Part shown: one piece after another, positions 24,907 through 30,760 of the stretch
Numbering within the stretch: the first letter of the stretch is position 1
Layout: each line of letters opens with the position of its first letter
NCBI GenBank assembly: GCA_023412275.1
Contig: JAEYNY010000046.1
Span: forward strand, 1-30,760
Length of the DNA: 30,760 nt
Direction of reading: 5' to 3'
DNA from: Bacillota bacterium
Lineage (GTDB): Bacteria > Bacillota > Clostridia > Acetivibrionales > DSM-1351
Translations under genes and position numbers: made by a program
Notes under the pieces: generated by a model
Seen by the model: only the letters and a program-made list of their open reading frames with translations
Told to the model about the DNA's origin: nothing
Databases searched by the model: none

Positions 24907-25350
24907 TTATTTAACTCTTGATACGCCTTCATGTGCCAGTTCAATGTTTTCAATACTAACTTCATTTCCCTTTGCACTTAATGCGCTAACATCATATTTA
25001 ATTGGCCATGCTTCAATGATATCCCATTGAGCTTTGTCATTGCCTTCTTCATCTACCAATATTATTGATAAGCTTTTTCTGTTGTTAAGTGCGCCCTTTT
25101 GTACAACTGCTTTACGCCAGTTGTACAGGTCCATAGTATCTGTAAGACCTCTCTTTAAGGTTACATTACCAAACTTTGTAAGACCTGAAAGTTTTCTTGA
25201 ATGAGGTGCATCTGTTCCCTCTCTGTATTCTACTGCTTCTGTGGATATATCAGGAATTGTTGCATCAGAAAACGCTGCTATCTGAATACCGTCAATTACT
25301 ACTCTGAATCTAAAATTTCTGTATGGATCATTTCTCTTTCCTGTTGCCAT
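24907..25350 (-). CDS. Inner tube protein 1 (gp19-like)
   Basis: A 147-aa tube protein of the gp19/Hcp-like fold family. It reads DPYRNFRFRVVIDGIQIAAF, then VEYREGTDAPHSRKLSGL, VTLKRGLTDTMDLYNW and WDIIEAWPIKYDVSALSAKG, ending IENIELAHEGV. This is the pattern of the major eCIS tube protein, which stacks in hexameric rings inside the sheath. It follows the sheath gene by 22 nt with an AGAGGAG ribosome-binding site, so sheath and major tube are co-expressed. A strong hairpin lies about 120 nt after its stop, before the next gene. Confidence 0.92.
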   Translation of the reverse strand: MATGKRNDPYRNFRFRVVIDGIQIAAFSDATIPDISTEAVEYREGTDAPHSRKLSGLTKFGNVTLKRGLTDTMDLYNWRKAVVQKGALNNRKSLSIILVDEEGNDKAQWDIIEAWPIKYDVSALSAKGNEVSIENIELAHEGVSRVK

Positions 25351-25372
25351 TGGTTAATCTCCTCTCTGGATG

Positions 25373-26917
25373 TTATTTTGAAAGCGTCTTTTGGCTGACT
25401 TTAATTATTACAAATTCTGCCGGTTTAACAGGGGCTACACCGACTTCTATTACCAATTGACCTGCATCTCTTGATGCCGGAGGATTGTTTTCTTCGTCTA
25501 CTTTAACGAAGAATGCTTCTTCCTGGGTAGAACCATAGAGTGCTCCATCTCTCCACACTCTTGTCAGGAAAGCTGATATATTCCTCTTTACCTTGCCCCA
25601 GAGAGTTGGCTCATTTGGTTCAAAAACTACCCATTGGCTTGCCTTGTCAACTGATTCTTCAATATACATCATCAAACGTCTGATATTTATATAACGCCAT
25701 TCTGAATCAGATGAGAGAGTTCTGGCGCCCCAGATACAAATTCCCTCAGGTAAAGAACGGATTACGTTAATACCAATAGGATTGAGAAGTTCCTGTTCAC
25801 CCTTAGTTACTATCTTTTCAACACCCACTACTGTGTCAAGATATCCGTCTGTAGTTCCGGCAGGAGCTTTGTGTACTCCTCTTGCTGAATCAACATATGC
25901 ATATGTACCTACAACTGAACCTGAAGGTGGGATAAGTTTTTTCTTTCCTGTAAGTGGGTCATTGATAAATACCCATGGATAATACAATGCGCCATAAGAA
26001 GAGTTAAATGAGTTACCTACAAAGTCTCCTGCACCCTCTTTAAAATCTTTTACTTCCTGAGGTGTCAAGCTATGTGGAGGATCAATAACGTAGAAGCAGT
26101 CTTTTCTGTTCTTGCAGTAAGTTAGTATTGCAAGAATAATACTTCTGTTAGAATCCATATTTGCAACGTCAGGAGCTGCTAGTATATTAATTTCGTCTAC
26201 AGGTGTAAATGCATTGATTCCCAACTTTTGGTTTTCACTGTCAATGTACTCTACGTATGAGATTCCATCAACGCCATTTGCCAATTCAATAAAAGTATCT
26301 TTTCCTGTGAACATTGGAACTTTGTCTTTGTTATCAAGTTTTTTAAGGTCCACCAATGGCGTTACGTTGATAAATGATGACACCTCATTAATTTTCTCTT
26401 CAAAGTTAGTTATAAGTAAATTGTCAAACGTTTCAACAATTTCCCCTTCAACCTCTTCTCCAACGTACTCATCGCTGAATGAACTCTTCTCGGTATACTT
26501 GATATTGAGTTTGAAACCAGTGATCTGTCCATTTGTGGAACTGCTTATTTCATAGGAAATTCTATTACCCCAGTCTCCTTCAGAACGGGCAGTGATTTCG
26601 AATAAGTCTGCTCCCTGATTATCCTTTACAATGCTATAAGACTTCATTGCATCAGCCGCCGCAACTCTTACAACATAGCAGGATGTTCCTCCTTCCGCAA
26701 AGAAATTGTACACGGCATAAGCTAGGTATGCATTTGGGATAAATCCTCCAAACTCACTAACATACTGGCTCCAATTAGTAACCAGAATAGCTTTACCAAT
26801 AACACCTTTCTCAGCAATTCCGATAAAAGCGCCCACCGCTGTACCTACGCCTTCTATCGGCTTCACTCCGCTGGAAACTTCTTCTACATAAACTCCTGGT
26901 GATAAATAATTTGGCAT
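25373..26917 (-). CDS. Contractile tail sheath protein
   Basis: A 514-aa sheath of the phage tail sheath superfamily (Afp2-4/Pvc2-4 type). It starts PNYLSPGVYVEEVSSGVKPI with the usual VGAFIGIAEKG. A central CFYVIDPPHSLTPQEVKDF is followed by YGALYYPWVFINDPLTGK and PPSGSVVGTYAYVDSARGVH (about residues 270-350). The C-terminal assembly domain holds IWGARTLSSDSEWRYINIRR, WVVFEPNEPTLWGKVKRN and a final LVIEVGVAPVKPAEFVI strand, which interlocks subunits. Afp and PVC encode several sheath paralogues; only one is present here. AAGGAGG precedes the ATG. Contraction of this sheath drives the tube into the target. Confidence 0.95.
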   Translation of the reverse strand: MPNYLSPGVYVEEVSSGVKPIEGVGTAVGAFIGIAEKGVIGKAILVTNWSQYVSEFGGFIPNAYLAYAVYNFFAEGGTSCYVVRVAAADAMKSYSIVKDNQGADLFEITARSEGDWGNRISYEISSSTNGQITGFKLNIKYTEKSSFSDEYVGEEVEGEIVETFDNLLITNFEEKINEVSSFINVTPLVDLKKLDNKDKVPMFTGKDTFIELANGVDGISYVEYIDSENQKLGINAFTPVDEINILAAPDVANMDSNRSIILAILTYCKNRKDCFYVIDPPHSLTPQEVKDFKEGAGDFVGNSFNSSYGALYYPWVFINDPLTGKKKLIPPSGSVVGTYAYVDSARGVHKAPAGTTDGYLDTVVGVEKIVTKGEQELLNPIGINVIRSLPEGICIWGARTLSSDSEWRYINIRRLMMYIEESVDKASQWVVFEPNEPTLWGKVKRNISAFLTRVWRDGALYGSTQEEAFFVKVDEENNPPASRDAGQLVIEVGVAPVKPAEFVIIKVSQKTLSK

Positions 26918-27041
26918 TTCAAGTCCTCCTTGTTATAACTGTTTTTATGGTCCTTCTATTGAATGGACCTATATGCCCTCGCTATATTTTTCAATATGCG
27001 AAATCATATTCGTTAATTTTGCATAATCTCTTGTTGAATCA

Positions 27042-27650
27042 TCATGTATTCTTTTGAGATAATTCGGTATGGGTTTTTAAATTGTAATATTTGGGTATTG
27101 GCTGCTCTGTAATTATTGGGAATGTAATTATCTTTTCAGCCGGCATTCTTACAGCAGATACAAGATAAGACAGGCTTAACTTTGCCGGTTTTCCTGGGAA
27201 TACCTCCCATAACTGTTTTATATCCTGCAGTGATAAATTATTGTAGGATATCCTTATTTGTTCGTTTCCACACACGGCCAGGTTTCCTTTAAGGTCATCT
27301 CCACTGAGCACTGCATGCTCATGAAACAGTTGAAATAGTTTTCCCAAAATCAAAAGTTCGGTATCTCTGTCCTTTGCATATGGAGTCATCAAGTAATACA
27401 GGTCAAGATAGGAAGGAGGGTCAAATAACTGGTTTGTCCCTGGTATACGTTCTCTCTCACTGTTTCTCATGCTATGGCTTTCGGTTAGATAATACAAGCA
27501 TAATGAAAGAGTCATGTTTGCTGAATCTACATCGCTTGGGGAACCGAAGGTTATGTAACTGTCATCATTTAATTCTGGAACATTTGCTTTTATTAAAGCC
27601 TTTAGGCTTGCACTGACATCTCTGATTACTGTACGGGTTTCCACAGCCAT
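27042..27650 (-). CDS. Pvc16-type tail terminator protein (DUF4255)
   Basis: A 202-aa protein of the DUF4255/Pvc16 N-terminal domain family, which caps the tube end and fixes particle length. Recognisable features are VIRDVSASLKALIKAN, ITFGSPSD, LSLCLYYLTES, PPSYLDLYYLMTPYAKDRDTE and LGKLFQLFHEHAVL, then WEVFPGKPAKLSLSYLVSAV. The start codon abuts the stop of the ATPase gene. The last residues (LKTHTELSQKNT) look odd: a +1 change at a run of five A residues (27078-27074) would instead open a protein-like extension of about 34 residues ending at 26969. The C-terminus may therefore be frameshifted relative to its ancestor. Confidence 0.88.
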   Translation of the reverse strand: MAVETRTVIRDVSASLKALIKANVPELNDDSYITFGSPSDVDSANMTLSLCLYYLTESHSMRNSERERIPGTNQLFDPPSYLDLYYLMTPYAKDRDTELLILGKLFQLFHEHAVLSGDDLKGNLAVCGNEQIRISYNNLSLQDIKQLWEVFPGKPAKLSLSYLVSAVRMPAEKIITFPIITEQPIPKYYNLKTHTELSQKNT

Positions 27651-29885
27651 TTATTTCACCACCTCAATCAGTTGATAATATGGGTCAAAATCCGATTTCA
27701 AAAAGGTTTTACCCATTTTTTTGTATTCTCTCTTTGCCGCCTGCATAATTTGCTTTATCCCTATGGGACACCCTGCATAAGCAGCATAAAAAGCTGCATT
27801 TAATGCTATATTTTTGATATTTCCCCCTGCCATAACAAATTTCTCTGCCAGAAAATCATAATCCAGCTTGTCCTCTACCGGAGCCCCGGAAGGAAATATA
27901 CTCAACCATATAAGCTTACGCTGTTCCTTATCAGGAAATGGAAATGCTATGTTGAAGTGCAATCTTCTCAAAAAAGCTTCATCAATGTTCTGATTTAAGT
28001 TTGTTGCCAAAATAACTATTCCTTTGTATTCTTCCATTCTTTGAAGCAGATAGCCTATTTCAACATTTGCATATCGGTCATGAGAATCTTTGACTTCGGA
28101 ACGTTTTCCGAACAGAGCATCGGCCTCGTCGAAAAACAGGATGACATTTGAGGTCTCGGCCTCTTGAAATATTTCTCCAAGATTTTTTTCCGTTTCTCCG
28201 ATATACTTGCTTACAACTCTTGAGACGTCAATCTTGTATATTTCAAGGCCTATTTCATTTGCAATAACCTCTGCTGCCATTGTTTTCCCACTACCCGGGG
28301 GACCTGAGAACATAATGTTCAACCCTTTTCCCAGTGCAAGACGCTTTTCAAATCCCCATTTTTCGTAAACAATTGAACGGTATTTTACCTGCCTACATAT
28401 TTCATTCATTTGTAACATTTGATCTTCAGGCAAAACAAGCATATCCATTGTGTAAAGTGTATCTATCTTTTTTGCCAATTCACCAAGTTTTCTGTTTGAT
28501 TGAGTATAGCAGGCATTTGTAAGGTCCTTTGTCTCAATCCTTCCATTGCTGGCTCCATTCCATACTGAATAGTTTTCACCTAATCTAAGAACATTTTCAA
28601 TCTGGCCAGGTGTAAAACGGAAAACTTCAGAGAAATTATTGAGGTTTAAATTTGCATCCAACTGATATTTACTACTAAGCTCCTGCCAGTATTTTTTTCT
28701 TTCTGCTGCAGAAAGGTATGGATATTCTACAGCAACATAGGCAAACCTACTGTCGGTATTTGTTAAATGCCACTGAGTTCTTCCGAGAATAAATGTTGTT
28801 TCAGAATACTCATAAAGCATTTGTAGGATTCTGTTTATTCTTATCTGCTGGCTTCTTTCTTCTGAAACCAAAAGCTGAAAGTTTTCGAGGCAAAGAATAC
28901 CATCCATTATTCTAATCTGCCTGCCTAACAGCCGTAGAATTTCATCAAAAGGTAAATCAGAGCTTAATATCTTTTCTAAATCTGCCACAATAAGGGGTAA
29001 CCCCAGATGCTCACATACTGATAGTACATACTCTTTTTTGCCGGCTCCGTCAGGGCCATAGAAGTAAAGTATTTGGTTTCTTCTTGACCTTCCATTCCTG
29101 TAATAGTCGATAAAACGCAGTATTCTAACGTTTTCAGTATTAGTGCTGATGTTTTCTATTTGCCTTATTTGAATCAGTTCAGCCACATGTATTAACCGTG
29201 AATCAAGAATATTGATATCCAATAAATAGTTGACTACCCAATCATCTAATTTTAGGTGACGTGATATCAATGGAATGCAGTTATCTGACAGATCGTTTCC
29301 ACTTTCCAGCAAAAGCCTGACCAAAGGTGCTTGTAGACTGAAGAATTTTCTAGCTTCAATTCTTTCATCCTCTGATGGTATAAATATCTTCATCAACAGG
29401 TTAATGCTCGGAGTTTTTATTGAAGTATCATTCTCAAAATAGCCGTATACCTTTTCATATTTTGGATCTATTTCAGGAGCTATGCAGGCAACAAGACATT
29501 TTTGTTCAAAGGGACTCAGATTGAGTAATTTTGAAATGTACGGTAGTGAAATATGTCTTCCGCATGCTCTGGTTGCTTCAAGCCTTTTGGCGATTTGATG
29601 GTCCAGTTCGCTAATCTTGTCATCTATCAAGGTTTCCTGACCAAATGTATTTTCTTCTTCCAAAAGATCGCATATTTCCTCTTTTGACAAAACCACACCG
29701 GCATACGATGTTGTACTTCCCTCATCTGTATCATCCCGGATATATCGTCTGAAAATTAAATCAAGACGCCTTAATTCATCCGACAGGTATTCTCGGCTTG
29801 AAACATATGCGATTGAAACTTTTGTACTTTCCATATCGCCCTGATTTTCAGGGATGCCTGTTACATTGTATTCTGAACTTATCAT
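27651..29885 (-). CDS. AAA+ ATPase of the Afp15/Pvc15 type
   Basis: A 744-aa ATPase with two AAA-like modules. The N-terminal 270 residues are helical and non-catalytic. The first module (about 270-470) has a Walker-A-like GPDGAGKKE and a weak Walker B (ILCLENF) and is probably inactive. The second module (about 490-744) is canonical: GPPGSGKT near residue 530, FFDEAD near 585, a sensor VILATNLNQNIDEAFLRR with the arginine finger region, and a C-terminal lid. This ATPase is needed to assemble eCIS particles in Afp and PVC. The ATG at 29885 has AAAGG upstream with 7-nt spacing; in-frame starts at 29900 and 29903 lack one. It is followed without a gap by the Pvc16-type gene. Confidence 0.92.
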   Translation of the reverse strand: MISSEYNVTGIPENQGDMESTKVSIAYVSSREYLSDELRRLDLIFRRYIRDDTDEGSTTSYAGVVLSKEEICDLLEEENTFGQETLIDDKISELDHQIAKRLEATRACGRHISLPYISKLLNLSPFEQKCLVACIAPEIDPKYEKVYGYFENDTSIKTPSINLLMKIFIPSEDERIEARKFFSLQAPLVRLLLESGNDLSDNCIPLISRHLKLDDWVVNYLLDINILDSRLIHVAELIQIRQIENISTNTENVRILRFIDYYRNGRSRRNQILYFYGPDGAGKKEYVLSVCEHLGLPLIVADLEKILSSDLPFDEILRLLGRQIRIMDGILCLENFQLLVSEERSQQIRINRILQMLYEYSETTFILGRTQWHLTNTDSRFAYVAVEYPYLSAAERKKYWQELSSKYQLDANLNLNNFSEVFRFTPGQIENVLRLGENYSVWNGASNGRIETKDLTNACYTQSNRKLGELAKKIDTLYTMDMLVLPEDQMLQMNEICRQVKYRSIVYEKWGFEKRLALGKGLNIMFSGPPGSGKTMAAEVIANEIGLEIYKIDVSRVVSKYIGETEKNLGEIFQEAETSNVILFFDEADALFGKRSEVKDSHDRYANVEIGYLLQRMEEYKGIVILATNLNQNIDEAFLRRLHFNIAFPFPDKEQRKLIWLSIFPSGAPVEDKLDYDFLAEKFVMAGGNIKNIALNAAFYAAYAGCPIGIKQIMQAAKREYKKMGKTFLKSDFDPYYQLIEVVK

Positions 29886-29986
29886 TTTTTGGCCTTTCAT
29901 CAAAGATATGCTTTACTTTGCTTCGGATTCAATCCGTTCACTATATATGGAAAATTCACCATGTAATTTACAACTAATATTGAAAA

Positions 29987-30208
29987 TTATTTTTTAACTG
30001 TCCTCTTATCATTGATTAATTCCTTCTCTACCGCCTCAAGCAGCCCAATGACATTTTTGAGTCTGAAATCAGATGTCCAGTACTCCTGATATAAATTCCC
30101 GTATTCGATATCCTGCATTAATTTTTCATCCTGACAGGAATTGAATACTACATTGTTTTTTGCCCTTATCTTTTTCAAGAGTTCTATTATGGTCTTGAGT
30201 TCTTCCAT
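29987..30208 (-). CDS. Uncharacterised small protein (73 aa), first gene of the operon
   Basis: I do not recognise this protein. It is charged and mostly helical, starting MEELKTIIELLKKIRAKNN, with a central CQDEKLMQDIEYGNLYQEYW and a C-terminal LLEAVEKELINDKR. It has one cysteine and no signal peptide or membrane segment. AAGGAG lies 7 nt before the ATG. It follows the terminator of the neighbouring gene and precedes the ATPase by about 100 nt, so it is probably the first gene of the injection-system operon. A regulator or a partner of the ATPase is conceivable, but nothing in the sequence shows it. Confidence 0.7.
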   Translation of the reverse strand: MEELKTIIELLKKIRAKNNVVFNSCQDEKLMQDIEYGNLYQEYWTSDFRLKNVIGLLEAVEKELINDKRTVKK

Positions 30209-30286
30209 GAGGAGTCTCCTTCTTGTTTTTTGATTTATAACTTCTCACTTTATAAGTAAATAAATTTTTTTGTTTAACAACCAAAA

Positions 30287-30331
30287 AAAGGCTATAGCAC
30301 AATAAATATTGTTTATTGTGCTATAGCCTTT
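30287..30331 (-). terminator. Perfect 20-bp terminator hairpin
   Basis: AAAGGCTATAGCACAATAAA (30331-30312 on the minus strand) pairs perfectly with its complement at 30306-30287 around a 5-nt loop. The T-rich stretch CTTTTTTTGG runs from the end of the stem. It begins at the stop codon of the truncated upstream gene, so it ends that transcript and separates it from the eCIS operon. Confidence 0.92.
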
Positions 30332-30760
30332 AATAAGTAGATTTGATTATTGGTCCTTGCAGCGGCTTAATCAGACTTTGTACAGGGCCTGATACGGCAA
30401 TTTTGTCAAATAGCTTGTCTGCAACAGGTATGTACTGTCTTACTAGCTCTACTATGGATTTTCCTAATATGGCTTCTATGCCTTTAAATACTGCTTTTAT
30501 TAGTGCTGATGGCGGATGGGAGATGATGAAGTTCAGTACCATGTCTACAGCCTTGTTGGCTATTAACTTCATTAACTGTGCAGGCTGTCCCAGTATTGCT
30601 ACCTTTGACTTAATGCTGCATGCTATTTCCTTGAGCTTACCCTTTACACTACCAAAGAAGCTTCCGACTGCCTCCTTTAGTTTTCCTGCACCTTCGCTGA
30701 GGGTCTCTACAGGATTTCCAACCACATCCATTGCTTTTACTGCTCCGGCATATATTGCAC
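30330..30760 (-). CDS. C-terminal part of an unidentified helical protein (runs off the window)
   Basis: The frame is open from the window edge to a stop at 30330-30332, giving at least 142 residues. An ATG at 30731 is in frame, but the sequence before it (AIYAGAVKA) also looks coding, so this is probably the tail of a longer gene. The visible part is amphipathic and helical, with glycine-spaced LSEGAGKLKEAVGSFFGSV and VRQYIPVADKLFDKI, and hydrophobic stretches such as MVLNFIISHPP. Its end, LIKPLQGPI, is unfamiliar to me. No tape-measure protein and no DUF4157-type protein occur elsewhere in the window; this gene is a candidate for either. It has its own terminator. Confidence 0.65.
   Translation of the reverse strand, partial: AIYAGAVKAMDVVGNPVETLSEGAGKLKEAVGSFFGSVKGKLKEIACSIKSKVAILGQPAQLMKLIANKAVDMVLNFIISHPPSALIKAVFKGIEAILGKSIVELVRQYIPVADKLFDKIAVSGPVQSLIKPLQGPIIKSTY

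Noticed and set aside
26945..26975. GGTCC/GGACC inverted repeat before the sheath gene
   Set aside because: Only 5 bp with an 11-nt loop. No operator or terminator context is evident.
1985..30208. Prophage or type VI secretion system
   Set aside because: No head, packaging, integration or lysis genes are present, and no TssJLM-type membrane complex or ClpV. The AAA+ ATPase, DUF4255 protein and LysM tube protein point to an eCIS.
30209..30286. Ordinary sigma-A promoter for the eCIS operon
   Set aside because: TTGTTA and TTATAA are present but 19 nt apart, and other pairings have 15- or 18-nt spacers with poor hexamers. Not strong enough to annotate.

Overview
The window is AT-rich, with strong AGGAGG-type ribosome-binding sites and Firmicutes-style promoters and terminators. 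The protein flavour suggests a low-GC Gram-positive anaerobe of the class Clostridia. A Ruminiclostridium-like genus is my guess from memory and is not proven by the sequence. Almost everything is transcribed from the minus strand, so the biological order runs from high to low coordinates.

About 28 kb (positions 30208 down to 1985) is one long, tightly packed minus-strand operon for an extracellular contractile injection system (eCIS): a phage-tail-like device of the Afp/PVC type. In transcription order it encodes: a 73-aa unknown; an AAA+ ATPase of the Afp15/Pvc15 type; a Pvc16-type tail terminator (DUF4255); the sheath; tube protein 1; a small tail-assembly protein followed by an out-of-frame DUF6760-like domain; tube protein 2; a 446-aa polar unknown; a LysM tube/baseplate protein (Pvc7 type); a spike split into a gpD-like hub and a gpV/VgrG-like needle; a PAAR-type tip; a gp25-like wedge protein; two baseplate-J-type wedge proteins (1205 and 290 aa); and a tail protein I homologue. 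Three large fibres (891, 894 and 1943 aa) follow, each ending in an S74 intramolecular chaperone domain. Two small paralogous coiled-coil proteins sit between the fibres. No capsid, terminase, portal, integrase or lysis gene is visible, so this is a domesticated injection particle rather than a prophage.

The right edge (30330-30760) holds the 3' end of a helical protein that runs out of the window. It is closed by a perfect 20-bp terminator hairpin, which separates it from the eCIS operon. The left end (below 1985) is housekeeping sequence: a terminator after the last fibre, a well-formed promoter, a two-gene threonine/serine-exporter-like pair on the minus strand, and a convergent, signal-less L,D-transpeptidase-family gene on the plus strand.

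The most interesting signal is at 24293-24340. The DUF6760-like domain after the tail-assembly gene has no usable start codon. Its frame is entered by a -1 shift on a GGGGGAA run that lies just before the upstream stop codon, and a stable stem-loop begins 5 nt after the run. This looks like a programmed ribosomal frameshift, analogous to the G/GT chaperone frameshift of long-tailed phages, but inside an eCIS. Other notable features are the 11 degenerate repeats in the giant fibre, a 165-bp tandem repeat in its shaft, the fibre/coiled-coil pairing, a strong hairpin after the tube 1 gene, and an uncharacterised protein between tube 2 and the LysM protein. No cargo toxin is recognisable in the window, and no tape-measure gene is present unless it is the truncated gene at the right edge.
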